Source: Magnolia sinica
Lineage: Eukaryota > Streptophyta > Magnoliopsida > Magnoliales > Magnoliaceae
Length of the DNA stretch: 64,000 nucleotides
Assembly: GCF_029962835.1 (NCBI RefSeq)
Contig: NC_080588.1
Span: 46,793,001-46,857,000, forward strand
Direction: 5' to 3'
Shown: positions 24,003-36,296 of the stretch, one piece after another
How positions within the stretch are numbered: position 1 is the stretch's first letter
Layout of the letters: each line of letters begins with the position of its first letter
Position numbers and translations under genes: made by a program
Notes under the pieces: generated by a model
The model's input: only the letters and a program-made list of their open reading frames with translations
The model's database searches: none
Told to the model about the DNA's origin: nothing

Positions 24003-24900
24003 GGCCCCAATATAAACAGGTACAAACACTCTGTTGCTATAACTGAATTTGCAACAGGTGCTACGCTTATCTTGAAGTTAATCAAGCACTCTATCCACAT
24101 AGCAAGCTTGTTTGTCATTTGGACCATTCATCTGCTGGGCCTTAGCATGGATGGTACTTCCCCAAACATCAAACTTTTCAAATGATTCCACCCACCAATT
24201 GGACTTCTAATTATCACGAAGGTATTGATGAAAAATTAAAAAATTTAAAAAAAAAAAAAAAAGGGCCTACCAATAGTGACATTCAATGGGCAAATTCATC
24301 TATGGATCATCTGGTGGCGGCGGTGGCGGTGGTGTTTTCCGGGGTATCTCCGATCTTTGGCAAGGCTTAGCTGATGATATGTATCTCATAAATTTGTGCC
24401 ATGTGTACAGAGAGATTTCACCATACGTTTTTTAGCCTTATAATTTTCTTCCATATAAAGACAATAGGTCCTCAATTGCCAAGAAACACTAATCCACTGA
24501 TGCAATTGCCCTTTCATCAGGAAACAGTATCTATTCCTTCATCTGTCGATGGCTTGGCCTTCTATTGCAACAGTCAGCTGATAGTGAATCCTCAAAGGAT
24601 GGAAGGGCCATGCTGAAACATACTCAGAAACAGTTATTGATGTGGAGCAGCTGAGATGTATTCATTTGGCCTGGTTCTGAGTTCTCCAATGGGAGTGATT
24701 TGATGATCTTGGGGGGGTTTGTCTCATCAAAAGAGGTGTGTTCAATAGATGTGCAGCATTGCATGCCCATGAGTGTGTGTATCTGATGTTTTGAGATTTA
24801 TAGAAAGGAACTTTGAAATTTAATCGGACCCTTCATTTCTGTCCTTAGATTGTTAGAATGATTCTATTTGTAATAATAAAAGGTTTTGTGATATGAGATT
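24003..24900 (+). other. Probable IRX14 3' UTR and downstream sequence
   Basis: Non-coding. AATAATAAA at 24872-24880 is a plausible poly(A) signal, which would give a 3' UTR of about 890 bp. An earlier site is possible. Confidence 0.35.
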
Positions 24901-25347
24901 GTTGGTATGATCTTCTTTCCAATGGAGATGACCAGTGATAAACACTTCTTTTTCCTTTTTCTTTTAGCTTTGGGGAGATCTCTTAAAAGTACAAGAAATG
25001 AAAAAATCCCAGTAGCTATTGTTCACAACACTTGTTGGTTTCTACATTTTCCAAAAATTCTACTTCCCTACTTCTATTTAGAAGAAAAAAAGAAAAAATG
25101 TTCCAGACTATGAACCAAACAGAATTTAGATCATTCCCCAAGAAACGCTGCCAAACTAACGTTACAATGGAACACAAAAACCGGGGAATGAATTCCCCAA
25201 CAACCAAACAGGAGTGCTACAAGGCATCCCGTCCCCTTATAGTTAGGGCTGTCAATGGGTACTGGGACTGCAGGCACCATTATGGACCTGGCCCAGAGTT
25301 AATAGGTCTGGGTCTTATTTCTCAAACCTGTTTAGTAATTGGGTTGG
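24901..25347. other. Intergenic DNA, no gene seen
   Basis: AT-rich text followed by 'gggctgtcaatgggtac'-type repeat DNA. No domain or RNA gene recognised. Confidence 0.5.
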
Positions 25348-25352
25348 GTTGG

Positions 25353-26112
25353 TGATGCAGGGAAGGACATGAGGTCGAGCACTGCCTTCCTCAGGGGGAT
25401 AACCTCAGGGGGGGACTTCTCTGTACTCCTCACAGAGACACCTCGAATCTAGGAGGAAAAGAAATTAGAAATAATTCTAAGAAATTCAAAATAATTTGAT
25501 TGATCGTTATAAATGAGATCACACACCTTTAAATAGGGATACTAAGCTATGGAAGAAGATTCAGAATCAAACTACAACTAAAACTCCTATAATTTACAAC
25601 TTACTATAAATAGTAAATTTACTATTTATAGATGGTCATGATTCCCACTAGTGCGCATGGTTTTTGGCCAAAAGTGCCTTATTTGGCTTCACCACGCTGT
25701 TCTCCTAATTATTCTAAGCACTTTTCATGTTGGACACAACTCCTAAAGCCCAACGGATAAAGAGCTATACTTAAACTAAAACTTACTATAAATAGTAAAA
25801 ACAAAATTAAAGCATGAATTCGACCGTCAATCTGATAGTATTTTGCAAATTTGGCGTGGGCAACTCAGTGTAGCCAGCCGGGTTGGGTAGCTAAAGTAGC
25901 TCGTCCTACCCCAAAATCATATATGGCACAGTTGGGTGGCTGAAGTAGCTTGTCCTACCCCAAAATCATATGTGGCACATCCGATGACTCATTCTGATTT
26001 GCTGGTTTGCGAGATACGTCCATTTTAAGTTCTGACGGTCTAGATTACTTTTGTTGTCAACTGGGCCTTTTCTGATCCATCTTGGCCATGAAACTGTCCG
26101 TGACCCGCTCTA
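25353..26112 (-). mobile_element. Solo LTR of the tgacgcagg gypsy family
   Basis: Starts tgatgcagggaaggac and is similar along its length to the solo LTR at 37996-38698 (shared ctcctcacagagac, ttctcctaattattctaagc, cgggccttttctgatcc). It is flanked by GTTGG at 25348-25352 and 26113-26117, a likely 5-bp target duplication. The right terminus differs slightly from the other copy. No internal coding part remains; this is a fossil. Confidence 0.7.
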
Positions 26113-26216
26113 GTTGGGGTCCATTTGGACCCTGCAAAAAAAAGAAAAAAAGAAAAAAAAAAAGGGTTTAATCAGCTGGGTCTGGGTCAATTAGGTTAAT
26201 TTTAAAGTTTTATATG

Positions 26217-26263
26217 TATGTGTGTGTGTGTGCGTGTGTGTGTGTGCACGCGCGTGTGTGTGT
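26217..26263. repeat. (TG)n microsatellite
   Basis: About 45 bp of TG repeats with a cacgcgcg interruption, directly left of the MITE at 26265. Confidence 0.95.
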
Positions 26264-26264
26264 G

Positions 26265-26807
26265 GGAAAAGGTTCTATGCGGTTGAGCTCATGGGAACTT
26301 CCCATGAGGTCCAGCTGTGTGGGTCCCACCGTGATGCGTGTCAAACATCAACATTTTGTATTTGATGGGTCTCCTTTAAATTATGGGATATCCCAAAAAT
26401 CAGTCGTACATGGAACTCAGGTGGGCCATACCATCTAAAATCATGTGAAGACATGCCTAAAACATATAAAAGCATTTGGTGGGGCACACCTGAAATTTGG
26501 ATGCGTTTGAAACTTGGTCTGACCCCTCATCCACTTGGACACACATAATAGATGGACAGGATTTGTGAAACACATCTCGGTGGGCCCAACAAATGATTAT
26601 GAATGTTTTAATGGAGGGTAACCCCTCTCAACTTTTGTATGTGGTGTGGCCCACACAAGTCACGGATTGACTTGATTTTTAAGCCCTAGGCCCACCATGT
26701 AATAATGCATCTGACTGATGGGGTAGATGTTCGACACGCATCACGGTGGGCCCACACAACTCGACCTCATGGGAAGTTCCCATGAGCTGGACCGCATAGA
26801 ACCTTTT

Positions 26808-26809
<2 letters not shown>
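26265..26809. mobile_element. MITE with arms of about 80 bp between (TG)n and (TA)n
   Basis: The left arm begins ggaaaaggttctatgcggtt and runs through ctcatgggaacttcccatga to caccgtgatgcgtgtc. The right arm is its near-perfect inverse, ending at 26809. The element is 545 bp and non-coding. Its left end touches (TG)n and its right end touches (TA)n. Confidence 0.8.

Positions 26810-26810
<1 letters not shown>

Positions 26811-26838
<28 letters not shown>
26811..26838. repeat. (TA)n microsatellite
   Basis: About 28 bp of TA repeats against the right end of the MITE. Confidence 0.95.
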
Positions 26839-26839
<1 letters not shown>

Positions 26840-27780
26840 CAACTGAATGAGATTTGCTAAGCCAGAACAGCTCTCATGTGTTAAACTAGCAAGGGCGATC
26901 TAGTCAATCCAATCAAGTGGGCTGACCAAGTGAAAGCCCATATTTGACGCTTGATTGACCTAACGCATACTCAAAACCAAGGTCCAAAGAACTGATGCGT
27001 ACCTGCGTACCCAAAATCCAATTGGATCCGGGAATGGGCCAAAAAACAAAACCCGGACAGGAAGTTACCTGACCAAACAACACCCGATCCCAATTAGAAT
27101 GAGACCACCAACTCTAGTTGACCGCCCCATACCTGACCCGTCAACAGCCTAATTGTAGTGGTTTGAACATGACATGAAGGGATTCATAAGAGCGACCAAA
27201 GAAAGGTGAAACTCGAATATGTACAACATCTAAGCCATGTACCAGGTGGGACATAGTATGAAAAGGCCATGCCAGAAGCAAGAACAATCCATTCATTGGT
27301 TGCTAAACTTGGGTGTTGAATATAGAACTACTGGTGGTTTTTTTCCGTCTCTTTTTTCGATGCATACAAGAATCGGCCACCTAATGAGTGGATAGGCCTG
27401 ATTTATGGAGCATTTTGGTTACCCCAAACTTATGATTGGGCCTGAAATTGCACATAGGGGCAGCAATGGGGTTAGTGTGGGCAGGGCGAGGCTAGGCCCA
27501 GGCATTCCATGCTTATGACCCAAAGGCCTGGGCCCAGCCTAAGTCTAACATGGGCCTAGCAGAGCAGACCCAAGCCTGAGACCGAAAAAATTAGTTGGGC
27601 CCAGGCCAGACCCAAAATGACCACCCCAGCTGAAATATGAATGAAATCCCCGTTGCTTTCTCAAATGTTCCCAGTACATCCGTTGAACAAGTGGACTACT
27701 GGGCAAAGAAATAGACATTTTACAGGAACGAAACCAACCGTCCACATCCAGGATGAATGAGTTGCTTGGCTCAAGTATTG
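26839..27780. other. Intergenic DNA, no gene seen
   Basis: Contains 'gggcctgggcccagcc'-type low-complexity repeat text near 27440-27600. No recognisable protein domain. Confidence 0.5.
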
Positions 27781-29650
27781 TGATGCAGGGAAGTGCGTGA
27801 TGACGACGATCACCGTCTTCCTTTAACTATAAACACTTTAAATTCACAAAACTTTTTTGAATTCACATGAAAATTTCCTCGAATCCATGAAAAAAATAAG
27901 AAAAATTTTGAATTTTTTTATTAAAAGCTATCCAAATAAAAAATTTTGCACGCTTAAATACTCTGAAACAAATCTCAAGACGCAATTAAAAAGATTTAAA
28001 TAAATAAGGTAATAAAAACTGAAAAAACATGTAAATTTTCACATTCTATTGATTAATCAAACGGAATGGGCAAAGCATCCAGAGACTAAAACTCATAAAA
28101 TTAAATTTGTTCTGATCGATCGATCAATCGATCATACTAAGTAAAAATTGTCTAGCAAGCATTTCATCTAAATTCAAATTTTGATTGATCGATCAATTGA
28201 CCTGATCGGTCTGCTCGATAGACCTTGATCGATCGAACTATGTCGAAACTTTGTTGATTTCTTTTTGGACTTCTTGCGGTCCCATTTGTGATAGGCGCGT
28301 GCTTGCTCCACGTCCAACATAAGATCTCCTCCACTTGAAAAAAAAAAACTAGTCCTTGAGTTATTCTCTAGCTCCGGTTCATGATGCTCATATAGGTCTG
28401 CCACATTTAACGTGCGCAAGATCTCCATGTCTTCAGGAAGATTAACGACTTAGGCCATGTCATTGATCTCACTAAGTATAGACACAAGTTTGATCTTCTT
28501 ATTCTTCAACATGTTATACGTTCCGGTCAAAAATCTCTCATTCCACGGGTGAATCATAACGTTGTCACCCACATTGATCACCTTTAGGCGCCGATGTTTG
28601 TCAGTTCTTTACTTATACTTGTCGTTTGATACTTGAAATTTGGCCTAAACATCATCATATGCACTTATAATTTGGTTCGTCATATGTTTTGCATCAACAC
28701 TCACGCCTGATAGCTTGGGCAATAAAACAAAATCAAGAGTATGTTTAAATACTCATCCATACACAATTTTCAATAGGGACTTGTCGGTGGAACGGTTTTG
28801 CATATTGTTGAACGCGAATTCCACTTGAGCCAAGGCAGAATCCCACTATTTGGGCTTATCACCCAAGATGCATCGTATAAGGTTCCCGAGTGTGCGATTC
28901 ACCACCTCGGTTTGCCCATTTGTTTGCAGATGATATGTACTACTAAAATCTAGCTTGGTGTCCAATTGCCTTCACAAAGTCCTTCAAAAGTGACTGAGGA
29001 ACTTAGTGTCACGATCTAATATGATAGAATTTGAGACTCCATGTAATTGAATAACCTCTCGGAAGAACTAGTTTGTGACATGTGTAGTGTCGAAAGTCTT
29101 CTTGCACGGTATAGAATGAGCCGTCATCTTGGAAAATCTATCGACCACAACAAATACAAAGTCTATTCCACGCTGGGTCCGTGGAAGCATGGAAGGCCTA
29201 GCACAAAGTTCATGAACAAATCTTCCCAAGGGCCATCAAGTATAAACAATGGAGTGTACATGCCTGTGTTCTATGATCTTCCATTGGAGGCCTGACACAT
29301 ATGGCACCACTGCAACACTTTTCCAGTATCATGTTTCAGTTATAGCCAATAGTGACGCTCCTCCAAGAGAGTTATTGTCTTGTTTCGCCCTGGGTGACCG
29401 CTGAGGCCAATCCCATGTAGCTCTTGGATGACACATTCTTGCAACGAACTTTGTGAAATACACAACCGATTCCCATTGAAAATGAAACCATCTTGAATAT
29501 GGAGGTCATTGGACTGACCCTCTTGGCATTGAATCCACGCATTCTTAATGTCATCGTTATTGGCATATAAGTCCTTGATGTATTCGCACCCGACAACCTC
29601 GTTGGTTATGGTGACTAACAAGGATGCACGCTGGCTAAGAATAGAATAAT
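27781..29650 (-). mobile_element. Ty3/gypsy relic: LTR plus 3' part of pol
   Basis: Minus strand. 29621-29340 carries the integrase zinc-binding region (VIQELHGIGLSGHPGRNKTI, TLLEERHYW). 28640-28380 carries the integrase C-terminal block (DNVMIHPWNERFLTGTYNML, then LRTLNVADLYEHH). The LTR end at 27781 (tgatgcagggaagtgcgtga) matches the solo LTRs at 25353 and 37996, so this relic identifies that LTR family as Ty3/gypsy. gag, protease and RT are not seen. There are many breaks; it is old. Confidence 0.75.
28074..28240. repeat. Cluster of gatcgatc motifs in the gypsy relic
   Basis: Repeated gatcgatc/gatcaatcgatc motifs occur at about 28112-28135 and 28182-28232, near the border between pol and LTR. 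Confidence 0.7.
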
Positions 29651-30229
29651 TGTAACACCCTGGCCCTTCGATACTCGAGTATCGTATGTCCTCGGGTGTT
29701 ATCTAGGAAACCTTTTGATTTAGCATAGTGTCTGCATGTGCATGCGCATGCGCGAGTCCGTGGAGGAGAGGAATATGGCATAACTCTAAACCTAGGAACT
29801 TGAACTTAAGCAAAGTTCATGTGTAGCTCGCCGATGGTGTATGACTAGTTGTGGGACCCGAATTCCCAGATCGGGCGACCAATTAGGAAGAGCCTACCAT
29901 AGGAGCACATCAAATTGAATATTTAAATCGGGGATTGATGAATGTGATACCTTTGGTCGGTCCCCAACACTTGGACAATCGGGCCCTCCCCCAATATCAC
30001 CAAAGACTAGAATTCCCAAGCCCAGGATCGACAATGAACCACCTCAGCCCACCTTTAGGACCCTAGAGCAGTGACCTAGGCCGATTCAGGACGAATCAGA
30101 TCCTGTTGGATCAACTAACTTGAGTAGCCCAATAGCAGGACAGATTTGGTAGTAAATATGTAATATACTTACATTAAGCATATGTAATATAATATAATAT
30201 AGGAAAACAAACAAGTAGAACTGAATAGG
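29651..30229. other. Possible LTR start and unassigned repeat DNA
   Basis: tgtaacaccctggcccttcg at 29652 is a common start of plant LTRs. It includes a short inverted repeat (cttcgatactcgagtatcg). No partner LTR was found, so the call is open. Confidence 0.3.
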
Positions 30230-30330
30230 ATGTGGTTAAGGGAGGTCAAGTGTTCGAGTACCCATAGGTGGTGAAATCCCACTACGGCGTGAGTGTGTGG
30301 GGGTGTGTAAAAAAAGAAAAAAAAGGAAGG
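30230..30330 (+). mobile_element. SINE fragment (3' part)
   Basis: ggtcaagtgttcgagtaccc resembles a pol III B box. It is followed by ggtggtgaaatcccactacg, a gtgtgggggtgtgt segment and an A-rich tail. This is the usual 3' layout of tRNA-derived plant SINEs. The A box is not clear, so the copy is probably 5'-truncated. Confidence 0.55.
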
Positions 30331-30551
30331 TCAAGTGGCTAGTCTTTTGATAATTTTTTTTAATAACCGTTTTTCAAGGCGAGTGACTCGGTTTGAGTCA
30401 CCATGAGTCTCGTTGAGTCATTTGAGTCAGTAGATTGACTCAATGAGTCTCTCTAAGTTGGTACCAAGCCACATCTAGAACTGAGTTCCTGTCGACCTGT
30501 ATAATATCTTGCCAAGTCAAGGTGATTTGGCCGAGTTTCAATTCAAGTTAG

Positions 30552-32350
30552 CAAGTTTTAGAACTATACTTCAAAATGTGGATGCTCTTTGTCAATTGGG
30601 TTTGTTTTATGAAAAAAATAAAATAAAAAATGTTCACACTATAGTATGAGTGTGATGGTTCTCATGCATGTATAACTCAAAATCAAATTGTCCAAATTGT
30701 AGGCCCTACTTTTGATGGGTGATAAACCAAAAACCATACAAAACTGACCTCCTAATTGGCTGGTTGGTGGACATCTAATGCACAATTAAATTGAAAAAGT
30801 TTGTCAATTTGGCATGTGGACCTTGATCACATCAATTCAAATACATGCATGGTTTTTATTGTTTGCTAACGGAGCGTTCATACTTGGCCGACATCTTTAT
30901 CCTTTCTTCTTCACAACTTGTTACATTTTTCATCCATAGTGATGCATGAAATATGAATAATCATTTAAGATATCTATATAATACTTGACTTTATGAGCGG
31001 AGGGCTATTTTTGAGCAATATTTGACTTTGGTTTTGATGGTACATGTCTAATGAAGGATATCCACCATGATACCATGATTTTATCCTTTGTCGAGCCCTC
31101 TACACCATGAATCTATCTTGCATCCCAACTGATATAATGTTATTTGTTTTGCAGGTAGCTTGAATTTTGTTGAAGAAACAACCAAGCTATAAGCTGGGCA
31201 TGCAGCTCAGGGTAGGGGAAAGGAGGAGATGATCAGGAGGGACCCCTGAACTAGTGTAGATCTGCATGACAGTCCATGGATCTCAATGGCTGCATCACTC
31301 TTCCATTCAGCTTTCCTCCCCTTCCATTCATAACAATAAAGGCAACATGAACAATGCGAAAGCTTTAGTTTGCTCCCAAAATTCCTTTTCCTTTCTCGAG
31401 TTAGATATTTTCATAGATATATCAACACTATTTTGTTATATTGCTTTTGATGGAACCATAACTTTTATCTAAAATAAGGTTAAATGTCTTATTATTTCAT
31501 TTTTTTCCTGTCTATGCAGTTAACTCCTTGGCCAGTTATTATTTACAAAATATCAAAAGTTGATGATACGAGGAATTCCTAGTGGACTTGCTCATGTGTG
31601 GTAGTTGTAGGTTTTTTTGTAGCACACATGCCAATTTAGGATATGTTATAGACATGGGCATTCATCTGGTAAGGAACACTATCATCAAGCTAACACAAAC
31701 ATTAGGTTGGTCGACTCATCAGATAGGCCGTGCATGACATGAACATTGAATATGGACCATTGGTCATTTTTTCCAATGGTCCATTTTTCTCATACAAGTG
31801 TGGCCCGCCTATTGTGTAGACCAATATGGTTTTTGGGCTTGAGCATTAGCATAGTGTGCCATTACTCGTCATGCTCTGCCTACTGTGTACCTCAAGCTAG
31901 GTTCATCTAATTGTATTTATTGTATGTGCTTTTTATGAATCATAATACAAATACATGCTTGATAGGGGTTTCTATATCAAGCTGGGCTAGCCTTACATCG
32001 GAGAGCGAGAGGGGAAACATTCGTGGACCTCACCAGAGAACATTTCCCTACAAACCAAAAAATAGCAAGAAGTTTATCACTCTATTATATTTATGCCAGA
32101 TAAAAAAAAGGACAAGGTTCCCCTGTTTTCAGTGCAAGAAGCGCACTAGTTCCCTTGGTACTGTTGTGGTTCTCATCGTCTTTTCTACAATGTGTTTCAA
32201 CATTATATTTTAATCTTACATTTTTTATTTCATTAATCTTTTCTTAATTCACATCTAAGACATCTATGACAAAAACTGACATTTCTTTTCTTGTATTTTT
32301 GTTCTTTATGAGGATAGTTTCCCAAAATGTGTTTTGGGGATTTGTGAGCC
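30552..32350. repeat. Duplicated block, copy A (partner 46384-48180)
   Basis: Extended similarity to 46384-48180 in the same order: gtgtgatggttct, ccttgatcacatc.../atacatgcatggtttt, tagcttgaatttt.tgaag with ccaagctata, ggagggacccctgaactagt, aacaatgcgaaag, and ggttcccctgttttcagtgc. No domain is recognised. In copy B this sequence lies just downstream of an NLR tail, so it is probably old NLR 3'-flank DNA. Confidence 0.8.
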
Positions 32351-32424
32351 TTTGCATCTTTTAGACTCTCCCAATCCAAAATGGAGATCGATCTATGTAT
32401 ACAATGCTATGCATCATTCCTTCC

Positions 32425-33000
32425 CATCAAGGCTATAGGATCTAGTGGTTTTGATTTTATTAGTACCTGAAACAGTAATATTAGTAGAAATACTTCTGAA
32501 AATGTTCAGCAATGTTTACAGGGATATACCCATCTGTAGTTACTTGATCATCGCAATGTAAGGGAGCGTAAGTGAATATCTCAACTTTCTGATGGCTCAC
32601 TGGTACATGCATTGTTTTCTTAATGTATATGGATAATAACTCGTCCATACATGGTTTTAGAATTTGTGTAATTTTTTTAAAATCCAAAGTTGCTGTTATG
32701 TTGCAAAGATGCTGCATACTTGGTAGAAGTTTCAGATACATGTCCGAATATCGTTCTCCAATCCACCTATTGATGACCTGGATACAATTTTGTCCCTTCC
32801 AACGAAGACCATTCTATGAATGGATTTGACCAAACTTCCATCCAATACAACAGCTTGGATTAGAGAAGCCAGACCTGGTACCTCTCATCCCTTCGATCTT
32901 CAAGTATCTGAAGGGGGATACAAATCGAAGTGAAGGTTTTCTCCGCAATTGAGGGTCTATGGCCCATTCAAGGATCCACCAAAGTCATGTTCGCATAGAA
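32425..33000. repeat. Duplicated block (partner 56845-57400)
   Basis: cccatcaaggctataggatc, agtaatattagtagaaatac, gaatggatt.gaccaaac and cttggattagagaagccaga occur in both copies in the same order. Non-coding as far as can be seen. Confidence 0.8.
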
Positions 33001-33980
33001 TGAGATTTTGTAAATATCATCAGGTCAAGTCAGTACTTGAGAAAATCATCAGCAGCTTCATTAAGTAAAAAAATTACACATATCGGGCAATTAGGGCATC
33101 TACATAGTGGCCCACCAGATCAAAAATTCTAATCACTGTATATGTGCTACATTTAAGACAATTAGCCATTTATGCTGAAGAGAGTTGGGCCATGGCCCAG
33201 CACCTGAGATGAGGCATACATGTCTATGGTGGTACCTCAAATTGTGTCCCACACCAAACTCATGGCAAGAAAGCCTAACCAGATGGCCCCATCAACTAAT
33301 CAGTTGTGATCAAGATCGCACACATGTCTATGGTAGAGATTGGATTGAACACAATTTTAGGAAGAGCTTCCTCGAAACGTAAACCTGATTAACAGAGTTG
33401 ATCATGAAAGATATACCACATGGTGGCTCACAAACAAACCTATATATGGTTGACATCCGATTTACATTATTTCATGTGGTGTGGCCCATTTGATTTGTGG
33501 ATCTAGTTGATTTTTTTAACCTCAAGACCTAACATCGAGTATAAAATTTGGTTAGCAGAGTAAATTTTGTAATTAAAACGTGGTGGACCTCCTAGACTTG
33601 GTGCCATTCATCTATTAGAAATGTTGGAACTGCAAGGTCCCTATTCAACCACTCGACATTCGACATTGTTGCAAGTAGACCAGGGATCACAGAAAGGGTG
33701 ATTTTCAGGGTATTTTGATCATTCATACTTTCAAGTAAAGGTCAGCAAGTCAAGTCTACAAACAGATGGACAAAGTGGATTTCTCACAGACATCACGATG
33801 TGTCTACTTAGCTTCCACGCAATCTGCATCCGTGATCTTGGAGGTGGGCCATACCGCATTAATGGTACTGATGTCCTGCACGAGTGGCCTGTTGCAGTGA
33901 AAGACGGTATCGTACCAAAAGTTCTGATACCCTTGTCTACAGGTGATCAGTTCTTCAATATTTATTAGGCATGGGTGCTT
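33001..33980. repeat. Intergenic repeat block (partners 39355-40160 and 61690-62300)
   Basis: ggccatggcc, catgtctatggtggtacctc, aaatgttggaac, and cagggtattttgatcattca with caagtaaaggtcagcaagtc are shared in order with the other two places. No gene. Confidence 0.75.
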
Positions 33981-35990
33981 GATCCAAAAATTGAAGCATA
34001 TCCAAAGCTCAAGTGGACTGTACCACGGGAAGCAGTGAGAATAATGATTTTGACCGTTGAAACCTTTCTAGTGCCCAAAGTGATCTTTATTTGTCATCTA
34101 ACATGTTCATAAGATCACAAAGATCTGGATGAAGTGAAAACAATAATATCAGATTGATCTAAAACTTCTGTAGCCCCCCAGAAATTTTCAACGGTAGACA
34201 CTCAATTCTCACTATTTCCTGTGGTGTGGTCCACTTGATTTTTGGATATACTTTATTTTTGGAATTGGGATCTGAAATTAACTATTAAAATGGATGGACG
34301 GGGTGGATCAAATACATAATTCACGATGGATTCCACAGAGTTTACTCAGTACGCTTAGCGTAGTGAGTTACTCAGTACGCAATCCGCTTCCATGTCGAAA
34401 TCAGATTGCGTACTGAGTTACTTAGTACGCTTTTATCGTACTGAGTAAACTTAGTTGGGCCCACCGTGAATATATTAGGTTTATCCAATCTGTCCATCCA
34501 TTGTTTCATCTAATTTTAGACGTTAATCCAAAAATTGAAGCATATCCAAAGCTCCAGTGGACCATACCACAAGCAGCAGTGAGAATAATGATTTTGATCG
34601 TTGAAACCTTTCTAGTGCCCAAAGTGATCTTTATTTGTCATCCAATATGTTCATAAGATCACAAAGATCTGGATGAAGTGAAAACAATAATATCAGATTG
34701 ATCCAAAACTTCTGTGGCCCCCCAGAAATTTTCAACGGTAGACACTCAATTCTCACTATTTCCTGTGGTGTGGTCCACTTGATTTTTGGATATACTTTAT
34801 TTTTGGAATTGGGATCTGAAATTAACTATTAAAATAGATGAACGGGGTGGATCAAATACATAATTCATGATGGATTCCACAGAGTTTACTCAGTATGCTT
34901 ATCGTGGTAAGTTACTCAATACGCAGTCAGCTTCCATGTCGAACTCAGATTGCGTACCGAGTTACTCAGTACGCTTTTATCATACGGACTAAACTCAGTT
35001 GGGCCCACCGTGAATGTATTCGGTTTATCCAATCCGTCCATCCGTTGTTTCATCTAATTTTAGACGTTGATCCAAAAATTGAAGCATATCCAAAGCTCAA
35101 GTGGACCATACCACAGGAAGCAGTGAGAATAATGATTTTGATCGTTGAAACCTTTCTAGTGCCCAAAGTGATCTTTATTTGTCATCCAATATGTTTATAA
35201 GATCACAAAGATATGGATGAAGTAAAAACAATAATATCAGATTGATCCAAAACTTCTGTGGCCCCCAAAAATTTTCAACGGTAGACACTCAATTTTCACT
35301 ATTTCCTGTGGTGTGGTCCACTTGATTTTTGGATATACTTTATTTTTGGAATTGGGATCTAAAATTAACTATTAAAATGGATGAACGGGGTGGATCAAAT
35401 ACATAATTCATGATGGATTCCACAGAGTTTACTCAGTATGCTTAGCGCAGTGAGTTACTCAGTACGTGATCCGCTTCCATGTCGAAATCAGATTGCGTAC
35501 CCAGTTACTCCGTATACTTTTATCATACAGACTAAACTCAGTTGGGCCCACCGTGAATGTATTCGGTTTATCCAATCCATCCATCCGTTGTTTCATCTAA
35601 TTTTAGACGTTGATCCAAAAATTGAAGCATATCCAAAGCTCAAGTGGACCATACCGTGGGAAGCAGTGAGAATAATGATTTTGACTGTTGAAACCTTTCT
35701 AGTGCCCAAAGTGATCTTTATTTGTCATCCAACATGTTCATAAGATAACAAAGATCTGGATGAAGTGAAAACAATAATATCAGATTGATCCAAAACGTCT
35801 GTGGCCCCCAGAAATTTTCAACGGTAGACACTCAATTCTCACTATTACCTGTGGTGTGATCTACTTGATTTTTAGATATACTTTATTTTTGGAATTGGTA
35901 TCTGAAATTAACTGTTAAAATGGATGGACGGGGTGGATCAAATACATAATTCACGATGGATTCCACAGAGTTACTCAGTACGCAATCCGC
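33981..35990 (+). repeat. Head-to-tail MITE array, about 3.7 units of about 544 bp
   Basis: The same point of the unit (atccaaaaattgaagcatat) recurs at 33982, 34526, 35070 and 35613, so the period is 543-544 bp. Each complete unit has inverted ends built on ...cgtactgagtaaactcagttg and its reverse, plus the ccgtgaatgtattcggttta / tggatcaaatacataattca pair. Units are joined by a spacer of about 19 bp (cgcttccatgtcgaaatca) at about 34385, 34929 and 35472. The first unit lacks its left end. Copies look about 95% alike. No coding capacity. Confidence 0.9.
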
Positions 35991-36296
35991 TTCCGTCCAT
36001 GTCTCATGTACGGTGATAGTTCAGCACCCATTCAAGAATGATGGTGATTTGTTCACCGAACAATGGGCACACGTGTCCGGTAATCTGGACCGTTCAAATT
36101 GAATCCCGTTGTGGATGTAGCACAGATAAAATGTCCACATTGGTTTGATGATCTTAACTATCCCACCGAATAGGGAGCATTTACCATTTTGTATCAACCA
36201 TCCATTCGATAGACGCCAGTTCGATGGTTACGATCCATCCGTTACTGCGACTATTGGACCGAAGGACCGATCATAAACCGGATTGGTTGGTGACCC
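35991..36296. other. Intergenic DNA, no gene seen
   Basis: No feature recognised. Confidence 0.5.

Noticed and set aside
28174-28428. An 84-aa minus-strand frame as a possible host gene
   Set aside because: Its start reads LRTLNVADLYEHHEPE, the end of gypsy pol, and it lies beside that element's LTR.
34895-35743. Two nearly identical 101-aa frames (MLIVVSYS.. and MLSAVSYS..)
   Set aside because: They repeat with the 544-bp MITE array and have no known domain; similarity comes from DNA-level duplication.
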